A stretch of DNA of 64,000 nt, from contig NZ_LDTE01000064.1 in NCBI RefSeq assembly GCF_001476905.1, forward strand, positions 1 to 64,000, given 5' to 3'. The translations under genes were made by a program, and so were the position numbers. Shown here one piece after another: positions 1 through 8,200 of this stretch (position 1 is its first letter; each line of letters opens with the position of its first letter). The notes beneath the pieces were generated by a model that worked only from the letters and a program-made list of their open reading frames with translations, was not told the DNA's origin and made no database searches. This stretch comes from Sphingomonas sanguinis (GTDB lineage: Bacteria; Pseudomonadota; Alphaproteobacteria; Sphingomonadales; Sphingomonadaceae).

Positions 1-101
1 CTCTGCGTCCTCCGCGCCTCTGCGCGAACGAATCTTCGTGAGTTTTGGCGCCGTGGTGGTGGCAAATAACCTGCCGCTCACGCCGTGATGGCAACTGATT
101 T

Positions 102-288
102 TTCACGCGAAGGCGCGAAGACGCTAAGATTGAATCGCGCGGAGACGCGGAGGCGCGGAGAAGAGGAATTAAAGTCTCCCGCCCGTTGGCGATGACCGGT
201 CATCGCTTACGATCGGATACCCCCCTCCGTGTCTCCGCGCCTCCGCGCGAACATCATTCTTCTTCGCGGCATCGCGACTTCGCGTGAA
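102..288. repeat. MITE-like palindromic element, copy 1
   Basis: A roughly 187-bp imperfect inverted repeat. The ends TTCACGCG (102-109) and CGCGTGAA (281-288) are exact complements. The inner arms are built from heptamer-like units such as GCGGAGGCGCGGAG on the left and their complements CTCCGCGCCTCCGCGC on the right. A related right-half fragment lies at 1-30, and a second full copy lies at 16000-16209. There is no coding capacity and no transposase nearby. The 1-604 stretch holds this element and otherwise only the dcd leader. Confidence 0.75.
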
Positions 289-604
289 CCCACCACCTTA
301 GGCTGCCAGCTCTTCTCTTGACGCGTATCGAGGCAACATCGGTTTGGACGAACCGCGACACCTCTCCGGTGAAGTGACCGCGAGGAATGGTGCCAGCCGC
401 GCATCACACCCCGCCCCCCTTAGAATCCTGGGCAATCAGCAACGCCGCCCCGATGCGGGAACCCAGAGCGCCCGATAGGCATGCTAGTCATGGACAGCAT
501 CGTACCGCTTGACGTGACGTCGACCACAGGCCGCTTTTCGGAGGTTGGCGCTTGCCCTCCCCCCGCGATCCGGCGATGAGCGGCCAAACCTGAAGGAAAT
601 GAAG

Positions 605-1159
605 ATGTCGATCCTGTCCGACCGCTGGATTCGCGAAGCCGCACAGAACCAGGCGATGATCGAACCATTCGTCGAGAACCAGCGCCGCGACGGCTGCATC
701 AGCTATGGCCTGTCCTCCTATGGCTATGACGCGCGGGTGGCGGACGAGTTCAAGATCTTCACCAATGTCGACAGTGCCGTCGTCGACCCCAAGGACTTCG
801 CGTCGAACAGCTTCGTCGACCGCAAGACCGACGTCTGCATCATCCCGCCCAACAGCTTCGCGCTGGCGCGCACGGTCGAATATTTCCGGGTGCCGCGCGA
901 TGTGCTGGTCATCTGCCTGGGCAAGTCGACCTATGCCCGCTGCGGCATCATCGTGAACGTCACGCCCCTGGAGCCGGGCTGGGAGGGACATGTGACGCTG
1001 GAGTTTTCCAACACCACGCCGCTGCCGGCGAAAATCTACGCCAATGAAGGCGCGTGCCAGTTTCTGTTCCTGAAGGGCAACGAGCCCTGCGAGACCAGCT
1101 ATGCCGACCGGGCGGGCAAATATATGGGTCAGCGCGGTGTGACGCTGCCGCGCCTGTAA
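605..1159 (+). CDS. dcd: dCTP deaminase
   Basis: The 184-residue product deaminates dCTP to dUTP, which supplies dUMP for thymidylate synthesis in the cytoplasm. It matches the alphaproteobacterial Dcd type throughout. The N-terminus begins [13 protein letters not shown], the central block [10 protein letters not shown] precedes [15 protein letters not shown], and the segment [15 protein letters not shown] carries the catalytic glutamate region known from the family. The ATG at 605 is chosen over the upstream TTG at 545 because an AAGGAA ribosome binding site sits at 593-598, six bases before it, and because Dcd proteins start at this point. The length is normal for the family. The gene stands alone, preceded by about 600 bases without genes. 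Confidence 0.95.
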   Translation: MSILSDRWIREAAQNQAMIEPFVENQRRDGCISYGLSSYGYDARVADEFKIFTNVDSAVVDPKDFASNSFVDRKTDVCIIPPNSFALARTVEYFRVPRDVLVICLGKSTYARCGIIVNVTPLEPGWEGHVTLEFSNTTPLPAKIYANEGACQFLFLKGNEPCETSYADRAGKYMGQRGVTLPRL

Positions 1160-1414
1160 CGCTACGGCATCGCGCGGGGCGAGGCTGACACTAGCAGAAC
1201 GCTAGTCCCGGCGAAGTCCTGAATGGAAGGTATAGGAGCGGCTTACTCTCTGGCCGAGGTCAGGCACATGATTGCCTTGGCTGCCTGATCGCTGGCATCA
1301 ACCCGTGACGCGATCAAACCCATTGGGAGCGTCGTAAACGCCGGACGCGGGACCGTCGCGCCCTGCATGGAGGGCAAGTCCAGACGTATCGCCGCCTGGA
1401 CCTGCCTTTCGGAC

Positions 1415-1774
1415 TTACCGCGCGGCGATCGCCTGCGGCAGATGGCGCAGCCCGGTGCGGGCCACGGTGTGCGACGACAGGATCGCGCCCGAGGGCATGT
1501 CCATCGCGATCGGCTTTTCCTGCAGCACGGCGTCATACAGCGCGCGCGCATCGGCGGCGCGACCGGTCTTGGCATAGACGGCGGCAAGGTTGAGCATCAG
1601 TTCAGGGCTCTTCGGATTGGCGCGGCGTTCTTCCAGCAAGGTTCGCTCTGCACCCAGGAAATTCCCTGCGGCAATTTCCTGAAACCCCGTGCGCTGCGGC
1701 CACGAGTCCTGGGCCATGGCCGGGGCCGCCATGCCCGCCGCCGCCACAAGCAAAACCGAAACGACTCCACGCAT
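1415..1774 (-). CDS. Small secreted TPR-like protein
   Basis: A 119-residue protein with a clear signal peptide: MRGVVSVLL, then an alanine-rich core and a likely AMA|QDS cleavage site. It is followed by helices matching one to two tetratricopeptide repeats, including the block LNLAAVYAKTGRAADARALY. TPR modules bind proteins, so a periplasmic adaptor role is possible, but no partner is visible. I chose the ATG at 1774 because AGGAG lies seven bases upstream; ATGs at 1780 and 1795 are in frame but badly spaced. The gene stands alone. On its 3' side, 1160-1414 holds nothing recognisable apart from the end of dcd. Confidence 0.7.
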   Translation of the reverse strand: MRGVVSVLLVAAAGMAAPAMAQDSWPQRTGFQEIAAGNFLGAERTLLEERRANPKSPELMLNLAAVYAKTGRAADARALYDAVLQEKPIAMDMPSGAILSSHTVARTGLRHLPQAIAAR

Positions 1775-2042
1775 ATCCATTCTCCTATGTTTCATTTTTG
1801 TGACTTCAGAGTGTCACTTTTGTGAAACATACGCAAGCGGCGAAAGATACGTGGATCTAATGGAGCGCCATGCCGGATTCTCGCACTCGGCAAAGGGCCT
1901 TGGGAGGAGCCGCTCGAGAGGACAACCGAGTGCCTCTCCTTCCGCCCCATTGCGCAAAAAGAGCCGTTCAGGCTTTGCTACCGGTTTAATCGGATCGCCG
2001 TTAGGATGGAGTGGAGTGGCGGGTACTCCGGCTAAATTCCGC

Positions 2043-2076
2043 AAAACGAAAAAAGGCGGCCTCCGAAGAGACCGCC
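2043..2076 (-). terminator. Rho-independent terminator of the ton operon
   Basis: Read on the minus strand, a stem GGCGGTCTC with a TTCG tetraloop and GAGGCCGCC (2055-2076; one internal mismatch) is followed at once by six T residues and then CGTTTT (2043-2054). It lies 31 bases after the stop codon of the last exbD gene, so it closes the tonB-exbB-exbD-exbD transcript. The 1796-2042 stretch beyond it shows nothing else. Confidence 0.9.
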
Positions 2077-2107
2077 TGATATTCGTCATCGACCTGATCG
2101 CGAAGGA

Positions 2108-2533
2108 TCAGAAGTCGTTGCGATACTGCTCGTTGCCGATGAAGCCGAGCTTCTTGACCGCCGAACGCTTGATCACGGCCAGGGTCTCGTCGACCTTGGC
2201 GTACTTTGCGTCGGGCGCCGGCTGGAAGTGCAGTTCGGGCTCCGGGTTCATCGAAGCGGTCTGGTCCAGATATTGGCGCAGCGTCACTTCGTCGACCGGG
2301 GCACCGTTCCAGGTCACGATGCCAGCAGCGTCGATACCCACCTTGTTCTTCTCGCTGTTCACAATCGGCTGATTGTTAGGCGAGTTGACGGGGAGGTCGA
2401 CCTTCACCGCGTGAGTCTGGATCGGGATGGTGATGATGAACATGATGAGGAGCACGAGCATGACGTCGATCAACGGCGTCGTGTTCATGTCCATCATCGG
2501 CTCGCCATCATCAGATCCGGCGCTCATTGCCAT
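2108..2533 (-). CDS. exbD: ExbD-type biopolymer transport protein (second copy)
   Basis: A 141-residue inner-membrane protein of the ExbD/TolR family, which works with ExbB as the proton-driven stator that energises TonB. The N-terminus carries MDMNTTPLIDVMLVLLIMF: a short cytoplasmic tail, then one transmembrane helix with the family's conserved aspartate (LIDVML), then a periplasmic domain. It is the last gene of the tonB operon, 34 bases after the first exbD. The two ExbD proteins share the membrane segment but differ in the periplasmic part. A paired exbD1-exbD2 arrangement is known from Xanthomonas and other TonB-receptor-rich bacteria. The ATG at 2533 has AGGAG about ten bases upstream. 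Confidence 0.92.
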   Translation of the reverse strand: MAMSAGSDDGEPMMDMNTTPLIDVMLVLLIMFIITIPIQTHAVKVDLPVNSPNNQPIVNSEKNKVGIDAAGIVTWNGAPVDEVTLRQYLDQTASMNPEPELHFQPAPDAKYAKVDETLAVIKRSAVKKLGFIGNEQYRNDF

Positions 2534-2567
2534 GGCGTGCTAACTCCTATTGTGTCCGCCCGGCCGA

Positions 2568-3041
2568 TCAGGCGCGGGGGTTGCCGCCGGGGGGCGGCTC
2601 GGAGATGAAGCCGACGCGGGAAAAACCCGCCGACTGCATCGTATAGATGGTGCCGCCGATGCAACGGTAGGGCGCATTCACGTCGCCGCGAATATGCGCC
2701 TCGGGCAGCTGATCCGGCGTGATGTTCGGGCCAAGCCGTTCGACTTCGGCCTTCAGCTTCGCCACCGCGCGGTCACGCAGCTCAGTCGAGGTCACGGGGC
2801 TCAGACCCCAATAGACCTTGCACTGGCCATTCTCGCTGGTGACCGAGAGCGACACGTTTTCGGGCTTGGTCGTCGTCGGGTCGAAGCGGACGTTCGGCAG
2901 CTTCAACTTGACGGTCTGAATCACGACCGGAACCGCGATCAGGAAGATGATGAGGAGAACCAGCATGACGTCCACGAGGGGCGTCGTGTTTATCTCCGAC
3001 ATCGGTTTCTCGGCGGAGTCCCCGCCAACGCTCATCGCCAT
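2568..3041 (-). CDS. exbD: ExbD-type biopolymer transport protein (first copy)
   Basis: A 157-residue ExbD/TolR family protein. It has the sequence SEINTTPLVDVMLVLLIIF near residue 15, which includes the proton-path aspartate, then a single membrane helix and a periplasmic domain of about 110 residues. It sits between exbB and the second exbD. Compared with its neighbour it is longer, and its periplasmic domain carries cysteines (ENGQCKVYWG and PYRCIGGT) that could form a disulfide. It is expected to form a stator with ExbB. Whether the two ExbD proteins are alternative or joint partners cannot be told from sequence. Confidence 0.93.
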   Translation of the reverse strand: MAMSVGGDSAEKPMSEINTTPLVDVMLVLLIIFLIAVPVVIQTVKLKLPNVRFDPTTTKPENVSLSVTSENGQCKVYWGLSPVTSTELRDRAVAKLKAEVERLGPNITPDQLPEAHIRGDVNAPYRCIGGTIYTMQSAGFSRVGFISEPPPGGNPRA

Positions 3042-3142
3042 GAGAGAGCTATCCTATCCATGCATTCTATCGCCGGTCCGAACTGGACCGACGGGGGGTG
3101 GCGGAGCGACGATCCGAAAACCGCCGCTCCGCCCCCTTAAGC

Positions 3143-3937
3143 TCAGGCGCGGGTCTGAACGCCACCGGCCTGACCGGCCGTGGTGGTGCCAGCCGGAGCC
3201 TTGACGGCGGCCGGCTTGGCGGCGCCGGCAACGGCCGGACGAACCGCACCGTTCGAGGCCAGGAAGCCCAGCACGTCGTTCGAGAACGACGACAGGTCTT
3301 CGGCGATGCCCTTGTTGCGACGCTGCAGCCAGTTGTAGGCGAGCACGGCCGGAACCGCGACGACCAGACCCAGAGCGGTCATGATGAGCGCTTCACCGAC
3401 CGGACCGGCGACGGCGTCGATCGAGGCCTGGCCCGACGAGCCGATCTTGATGAGCGCGCGGTAGATGCCGATAACCGTCCCGAACAGACCGATGAACGGC
3501 GCGGTCGCACCGACGGTCGCCAGGAAGGCGAGACCGCCGCCCAGCTTCGAGTTGATCGCGGCTTCCGAACGCGCCAGCGAGCCGTGCAGCCAGTCATGCG
3601 CTTCGACCGGATCGGTCAGCTTCGAGTGCTGGTCCTGCGCGGCCAGACCGTCGTCGACGATCTGCTTGTAGGCCGAGTTCTTCTCGAGCTTGGCCGAACC
3701 TTCGCGCAGCGAGTTCGACGACCAGAAGCTCTGACGAACGCGCTTCGCCTGGTTGATGATCTTCTGCTGCTCGAACAGCTTCGAGAACAGGATGTAGAAG
3801 GAGACGATCGACATCAAGCAGAGGATGGTGAACACCGACTGCGAGATGAGGCCGCCTTCCTTCAGGGCCTGGCCCAGGCCGTACGGATTTTCGGCACCGG
3901 CCGCTGCGCCGCCCGCGGCGAGGATGGTGGTGAGCAT
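3143..3937 (-). CDS. exbB: ExbB-type proton channel (MotA/TolQ/ExbB family)
   Basis: A 264-residue inner-membrane protein with three predicted membrane segments (about residues 30-52, 136-160 and 178-200). The family core is present: GGGLAFLATVGATAPFIGLFGTV, then IGIYRALIKIG, then GEALIMTALGLVVAVPAV. The gene lies directly after tonB and before two exbD genes, so ExbB rather than TolQ is the right call; no tolA/tolB/pal genes are near. The C-terminal 40 residues are an Ala/Pro/Lys-rich, probably disordered tail. The protein would form the pentameric channel around ExbD that converts proton motive force into TonB movement. Confidence 0.94.
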   Translation of the reverse strand: MLTTILAAGGAAAGAENPYGLGQALKEGGLISQSVFTILCLMSIVSFYILFSKLFEQQKIINQAKRVRQSFWSSNSLREGSAKLEKNSAYKQIVDDGLAAQDQHSKLTDPVEAHDWLHGSLARSEAAINSKLGGGLAFLATVGATAPFIGLFGTVIGIYRALIKIGSSGQASIDAVAGPVGEALIMTALGLVVAVPAVLAYNWLQRRNKGIAEDLSSFSNDVLGFLASNGAVRPAVAGAAKPAAVKAPAGTTTAGQAGGVQTRA

Positions 3938-3988
3938 GGTTGGTTAGGTCCTCTGACTAAAGCGTTGGGTTGTTTCGGCTTTTAGCCG

Positions 3989-4606
3989 TTATTCCTGTGG
4001 CAGCTGCCAACGGATATTAAGCGTGTAGCTCGACGAGATCGGGCTGCCGCTCTGGTCGAGCGCCGGGGTGAAGCGGACGCGCGCCTTCGAAATGCGGCAC
4101 GTCGCATCGTCCAGGGCCCGGTTGCCGCTGCTCGACAGGATCGAGCATTCGGTCACGCGGCCATCGGTGCCGATCGACAGCTTGGCCGACACGCGACCTT
4201 CCGCGCCTTCGCGCTGGGCCGAGGGCGGATAGGCGTCGGGACCGAAGAACTGACCCGGGTTACCCTTCAGACCGGCGGCCTTCGAGATCACCGGGGCCGG
4301 CGGCGCAGGCGGAGCCGGCGGTGCAGGCGGGGCCGGCGGCGCGGTCGGCTGGCTCACGGGGATGACGTTCGTCGTGGCCATCGTCGGTGCCTGGCTGGGC
4401 AACGGAACGACGGGCGGCGGCGTCACCACCGTGGTCGGCGGCGGCGGCTCTTGCACGTCGAACGTGTTGAGCTTCTCGGTCGCCTTCTTCACGTACTGGT
4501 AAGCCAGCCCCGTGACGAAGGCATAGCCCAGGGCAGCATGGATGAGCACGACGATAACGATCGCGACCACCTTGCCCCCGGACATCTTCTGGTCAGTATA
4601 GGCCAT
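3989..4606 (-). CDS. tonB: Energy transducer TonB
   Basis: A 205-residue TonB. It has a short cytoplasmic tail and a single N-terminal membrane anchor (about residues 12-34) containing a histidine at position 23, the position class that is essential in E. coli TonB. A Pro-rich spacer follows, including an APP repeat run at about 89-105. The C-terminal TonB domain contains YPPSAQREGAEGRV, GTDGRVTEC and RFTPALD, and ends IRWQLPQE. It is the first gene of the four-gene Ton operon. Its job is to pass energy to outer-membrane receptors such as the two encoded at 19.0 and 53.8 kb. The 215-base gap to the divergent gene at 4822 must hold its promoter. Confidence 0.95.
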   Translation of the reverse strand: MAYTDQKMSGGKVVAIVIVVLIHAALGYAFVTGLAYQYVKKATEKLNTFDVQEPPPPTTVVTPPPVVPLPSQAPTMATTNVIPVSQPTAPPAPPAPPAPPAPPAPVISKAAGLKGNPGQFFGPDAYPPSAQREGAEGRVSAKLSIGTDGRVTECSILSSSGNRALDDATCRISKARVRFTPALDQSGSPISSSYTLNIRWQLPQE

Positions 4607-4821
4607 TCAGCAACGAAACTCCTCAGTCTGCCAGTTTCGCCTCGCCGTAGCGTGGGGACGTGGGAAACTCCTGCCATGCTCTTACGGCATGCGGCAGAGC
4701 CTTGGACCCTATCGTGACGGCTGGCGCGGTGCAATCAGTTTGTCGGACGTAATAAACGTACAACCGTCCCGTGACGAAATTATTTCTGTACCGTTAACGG
4801 CCAAAGGAGTAGCGCGAAACG

Positions 4822-5715
4822 ATGAATCCGCTGCCCCACGCCATTCGCGCTTGCGTTTTGACGCTGGCGATTCCCGTCCTTACTGTCCCCGTTTTCGCCC
4901 AGGTCGCCACCGCGCCGTCGATGCCGCCGGGCGATTCGATGGTAGCGCCAACAGGGCCTGGCTATGCCGATCTGGCCGATCTGGTGATGTCGGCCCCCGT
5001 TATTGCCGATGTGACCATCCGGTCGGCGACCGCGATCAAGGGAGCGGAGGCGGCCGGGGTCGCGCCCGGCCATCAGCGTTTTTATGTCGAGGCGGATGTC
5101 GGCGCACTGATCCGCGGCGCGGGCGGCCTGCCCTCGCGGGTCGGTTATCTGTTCGATGCGGCGACCGATGCGCGGGGACGCGCGCCCAAGCTGCGCAAGA
5201 TGCGTGTCCTGGTCTATGCGCGCCGGGTACCGAACGCAGCCGACCAGTTGCAGCTGGTCGCGCCCGACGCCCAGCTGCCCTGGACGCCCGACACGGAACA
5301 GCGCAGCCGTACCATCACCCGCGACGCCCTGTCGGCGGACGCGCCGCCGGTCATCACCGGCGTCGGCAACGCCTTTTACGTGCCGGGCACCCTGCCCGGC
5401 GAGGGCGAGACGCAGATTTTCCTGACCACCGCGAACAATCGCCCCGTTTCCCTATCGGTGCTTCGCCGTCCGGGCGAAGAGCGTCGCTATGCGGTGGCGC
5501 TGAGCGAGATCGTCGACGAATCGGCCGCGCCGCCGGCGCGCGATACGTTGCTCTGGTATCGGCTGGCCTGTGCGCTGCCGGAATCGCTGCCCGATCGCAG
5601 CACCGCCTCGCTGTCGCCCGAGGATGCGCAGGCGGCGCGCGACGATTATCGCTTCGTGCTGCAGAAGCTGGGCCCCTGCGGACGCGAGCGTCAGGTGCCG
5701 ACGCCCAGCAACTGA
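4822..5715 (+). CDS. Secreted hypothetical protein
   Basis: A 297-residue protein with a signal peptide (hydrophobic stretch at residues 10-25 ending VFAQ). I do not recognise a catalytic domain. The mature part starts with a proline-rich linker and continues as an alpha/beta sequence with the repeated segments RKMRVLVYARRVP and ALSEIVDES. Two cysteines near the C-terminus (RLACALPES and LGPCGRE) could pair in the periplasm. It is divergent from tonB, and its last 25 bases overlap the convergent gene at 5691. A role at the envelope is all that can be inferred. GC content and codon use match the neighbours, so it is probably an ordinary lineage gene. Confidence 0.75.
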   Translation: MNPLPHAIRACVLTLAIPVLTVPVFAQVATAPSMPPGDSMVAPTGPGYADLADLVMSAPVIADVTIRSATAIKGAEAAGVAPGHQRFYVEADVGALIRGAGGLPSRVGYLFDAATDARGRAPKLRKMRVLVYARRVPNAADQLQLVAPDAQLPWTPDTEQRSRTITRDALSADAPPVITGVGNAFYVPGTLPGEGETQIFLTTANNRPVSLSVLRRPGEERRYAVALSEIVDESAAPPARDTLLWYRLACALPESLPDRSTASLSPEDAQAARDDYRFVLQKLGPCGRERQVPTPSN

Positions 5716-5978
5716 CCGGTGACGGCATGGGCGGCGGCAAGATAGGCGGCCGCCGCCGCGACCGCCGCCTCCCCCGCCCCCTCACCGACCAGCACGGCGT
5801 TGATGCGTGCCGATGGCGCCGCCGCCACCGCCAGCGGCGCGACCGCCGCCTCGACCATCGCCTGGGCGATCGAATCGCGGCCCGGCTGAATCACCAGCAC
5901 CAGATCGACGCCGGGATGCGCAGCGACCGTGCGGACGATATCGGCGTCGGGCGCCAGATCGAGTCGCCGCGCGGTCAT
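5691..5978 (-). CDS. Mini Rossmann-fold protein resembling an SDR C-terminus
   Basis: A 95-residue protein starting five bases after the folB stop codon, so almost certainly co-transcribed with it. The second half reads SARINAVLVGEG then a run of alanines and AYLAAAHAVTGQLLGVG. This mimics the end of short-chain dehydrogenases (family pattern: INAV.PG, then YLAS..A..VTGQ, then a final glycine motif). The N-terminal nucleotide-binding glycine motif and the catalytic Tyr-x-x-x-Lys are absent, so it is unlikely to be an oxidoreductase by itself. It could be a relic, a subunit or a folate-pathway accessory protein. Its 3' end overlaps the convergent gene by 25 bases. Confidence 0.65.
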   Translation of the reverse strand: MTARRLDLAPDADIVRTVAAHPGVDLVLVIQPGRDSIAQAMVEAAVAPLAVAAAPSARINAVLVGEGAGEAAVAAAAAYLAAAHAVTGQLLGVGT

Positions 5979-5983
5979 GCCGC

Positions 5984-6352
5984 TCAGCGCCGGTGCCGGA
6001 CCAGGGTGATGCCGATCGCCTCGCCATCTTCGGCGATGGCCAGCTTCACGATCTTCACCTGCACCCGCGTCACCCGCTTGTCCTGCAGGAAGAGCGTGTC
6101 GCAGATATGGTCCGCAACCCCCTCGATCAGCGTGAAATGCACGCCTTCGGGCAAGTGGGTCGCGGCGTGTTTCAGGTCGAGATAATTCTTCGACTCGGTC
6201 AGCGGGCTGTCGGGCGTGTAGCGCGCCGGACAGTCAAGATCGACCGTCAGCGAGATGCGCAGCGGCTGCGGCAGATGGGTTTCCTCGGAATAGATGCCGG
6301 TCAGCACCTGGACTTCGAGGTCGTGGACTTCGAGTTGGAGACGGTCTTCCAT
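5984..6352 (-). CDS. folB: Dihydroneopterin aldolase
   Basis: A 122-residue protein of the FolB family, which cleaves 7,8-dihydroneopterin to 6-hydroxymethyl-dihydropterin and glycolaldehyde in folate synthesis. Family marks are the early segment LTGIYSEETHLPQPL with its active-site glutamate, the stretch HFTLIEGVADHICDTLF, and VKIVKLAIA with the conserved lysine. The ATG at 6352 is chosen because the protein then begins MEDRLQLEVHDLEV, as FolB proteins do; upstream in-frame codons give low-complexity sequence. It forms a two-gene unit with the small Rossmann-like gene downstream and diverges from the GNAT gene. Confidence 0.88.
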   Translation of the reverse strand: MEDRLQLEVHDLEVQVLTGIYSEETHLPQPLRISLTVDLDCPARYTPDSPLTESKNYLDLKHAATHLPEGVHFTLIEGVADHICDTLFLQDKRVTRVQVKIVKLAIAEDGEAIGITLVRHRR

Positions 6353-6471
6353 GCCAGCGCCTCTAGCAGAGCGAGCGGGCAAGGGAAGGGTCCGGGCCCA
6401 CGCAAGGCTTGCATCGCCGCCCCGTCGCGCTAAGGGCGCGCGTCCCCCTCCCGTCACCGGACCCCTGGCCC

Positions 6472-6990
6472 TTGACCGTGAAGACCGCCCTCGCCCCGCT
6501 CGACGCGGTCGCCCCCGATGCGGTCGAGGCGCTGCTCGACCGTGCCTTCCCGCCGGGGCGGCAGGCGCGCACCGCCTATAAGGTGCGGGGCAGCGTCCAG
6601 CCGATCGCCACCTTGTGCTTCGCCGCGATGGAGGGCGATACGCTGATCGGGTCGATCCAGTGCTGGCCGGTCGCACTGACCGACGACCGGGGCACCGCGC
6701 ATCCCATGGTGATGGTGGGGCCGGTCGCGGTCGAGCCCGATCATCAGCAGGGCGGCATCGGGCGCGAACTGCTCGGCCACATGCTGGACGTCGCCGCCGC
6801 GCAAGGGCTGGACCGCGCGATGATGCTGATCGGCGACCCGGAATATTATGGCCGCTTCTTCGGCTTCACCGCCGAGCGGACTGCCAACTGGCGCCTGCCC
6901 GGCCCGGTCGAGCGGCACCGCCTGCTGGCGCGTGGGCCCGATGTGCCTGCGCTGGCCGGGATACTCGGCCCCGATCCGGCGGCGGGTTGA
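6472..6990 (+). CDS. GNAT family N-acetyltransferase
   Basis: A protein of about 172 residues with the GNAT acetyl-CoA binding fold. Motif A is visible as VGPVAVEPDHQQGGIGRELL, with the Q-x-x-G-I-G pyrophosphate loop. It is followed by AMMLIGDPEYYGRFFGF, which is typical of the YhbS-like subgroup. The substrate cannot be deduced. The start is uncertain: no ATG precedes the conserved region, so a TTG (6472) or GTG (6478) must be used, and TTG at 6409 is also in frame. It heads a run of four close or overlapping plus-strand genes ending with the CCA-adding enzyme. Confidence 0.85.
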   Translation: MTVKTALAPLDAVAPDAVEALLDRAFPPGRQARTAYKVRGSVQPIATLCFAAMEGDTLIGSIQCWPVALTDDRGTAHPMVMVGPVAVEPDHQQGGIGRELLGHMLDVAAAQGLDRAMMLIGDPEYYGRFFGFTAERTANWRLPGPVERHRLLARGPDVPALAGILGPDPAAG

Positions 6991-7037
6991 GCGCCGGGCT
7001 TTACCTGGAGCCTTTGCGTCCCTACCTCGACCGCATC

Positions 7038-7610
7038 ATGCCGATGGCACCGCCCCCCGACCTGTCCGCGCTCAGCCTGGCCGAAATCGTCCAGGCGATG
7101 GAGGCGCAGAAGCTGCCCCCCGTCGCGCAGTGGAACCCGACCCATTGCGGTGACAGCGAGATGCGGATCGCCCGCGACGGCACCTGGTTTCACCAGGGCA
7201 GCCCGATCACCCGCCCGGCGATGGTCCGGCTGTTCTCCACCATCCTGCGCCGAGAGCCCGATGGCCGCCATGTCCTGGTCACGCCGGTCGAAAAGCTCGA
7301 CATCACGGTCGAGGACGCGCCCTTCGTCGCCACCACGCTGAAGGCCGAGGGCAAAGGCCGTGACGCGCGACTGGTGTTCCAGCTCAACACCGGCGATCTG
7401 GTCGCCGCCGGGCCCGACCATCCTTTACGCTTCGTCGAGGGTGAGGATGGCCCCCGACCCTATCTTCATGTGCGGGACGGGCTGGAGGCGCTGATCGCGC
7501 GGCCGGTCTATTATGAGCTGGCCGAGTTGGCGCTGGCCGAGGACGAGGCGCAACCCGGCCTGTGGAGCCAGGGTGCCTTCTTTCCCTTGACCCCGGCGAC
7601 GCCCGCATGA
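7038..7610 (+). CDS. DUF1285 domain protein
   Basis: A 190-residue cytoplasmic protein. The block CGDSEMRIARDGTWFHQGSPITRPAMVRLF, followed by RREPDGRHVLVTPVEKLDI, is the signature I associate with DUF1285 proteins, which are conserved in alpha- and gammaproteobacteria and have no defined biochemical role. The start at 7038 (MPMAPPPDLS) gives the usual family N-terminus; an ATG at 7044 is also possible. The last codon overlaps the NUDIX gene by four bases (ATGA), which implies translational coupling. The conserved neighbourhood with NUDIX hydrolase and tRNA nucleotidyltransferase is the best hint to its function. Confidence 0.85.
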   Translation: MPMAPPPDLSALSLAEIVQAMEAQKLPPVAQWNPTHCGDSEMRIARDGTWFHQGSPITRPAMVRLFSTILRREPDGRHVLVTPVEKLDITVEDAPFVATTLKAEGKGRDARLVFQLNTGDLVAAGPDHPLRFVEGEDGPRPYLHVRDGLEALIARPVYYELAELALAEDEAQPGLWSQGAFFPLTPATPA

Positions 7611-8200
7611 CGCTGGCCGAAAGGCTGGCTCAGGCGATGGCGCGTATCCCGGCTCAGGACTTGCTGACCGGCGACGGCGTCGAGCCGCATGATTTGAGCG
7701 CGCCGCCCACCGCCGCCGCCGTGCTGGTCCCGGTGACCGAGCGGGCCGAGCCGGGTGTCGTCCTGACCCAGCGGACCGAGAGCCTGCGCAATCATGCGGG
7801 CCAGGTCGCCTTTCCCGGCGGGCGCGCCGATCCGGGTGACGTCGATCTGGTCGCGACCGCGCTGCGCGAAGCGGAGGAGGAGATCGGCCTGTCGCCCCGC
7901 GCGGTGACCGTGGTCGGGCTGGCCGACCGCTATCGCACCGTCACGGGGTTCGAGGTGACGCCGGTGCTGGGCGTCATTCCGCCCGACCTGATCCTGACAC
8001 CCGCCGAGGCGGAAGTGGCCGCGCTGTTCGAGGTGCCTCTGTCCTTCCTGCTCGATCCTGCCCATCACCACCGGGTCAGCGCGCCGTGGCGCGGCCAGAC
8101 CCGCCATTTCTATGAGATAATATGGAACGACCGGCGCATCTGGGGCGCGACTGCCGCGATGATCGTCAACCTGTCGCGGCGACTGCAATGGACGGCATGA
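7607..8200 (+). CDS. NUDIX hydrolase, CoA pyrophosphatase-like
   Basis: A 197-residue NUDIX protein. The NUDIX box is present as GGRADPGDVDLVATALREAEEEIGL (read as two halves), with the REAxEEIG metal-binding core. It follows NHAGQVAFPGG, the extra motif that marks the CoA diphosphatase branch (NudL/YeaB). It would hydrolyse CoA or acyl-CoA to 4'-phosphopantetheine and adenosine 3',5'-bisphosphate. The ATG at 7607 overlaps the previous stop codon, and the stop codon at 8198-8200 overlaps the next start. Another NUDIX substrate cannot be excluded. Confidence 0.87.
   Translation: MTLAERLAQAMARIPAQDLLTGDGVEPHDLSAPPTAAAVLVPVTERAEPGVVLTQRTESLRNHAGQVAFPGGRADPGDVDLVATALREAEEEIGLSPRAVTVVGLADRYRTVTGFEVTPVLGVIPPDLILTPAEAEVAALFEVPLSFLLDPAHHHRVSAPWRGQTRHFYEIIWNDRRIWGATAAMIVNLSRRLQWTA

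Noticed and set aside
102-288. Short regularly repeated units that could suggest a CRISPR array
   Set aside because: The repeats are heptamer-like and contiguous, arranged as an inverted repeat without unique spacers, and no cas gene is present.
1243-1587. A 114-codon minus-strand frame overlapping the TPR gene
   Set aside because: It is proline/arginine-rich, in a different frame from the signal-peptide-bearing TPR protein, and has no ribosome binding site.
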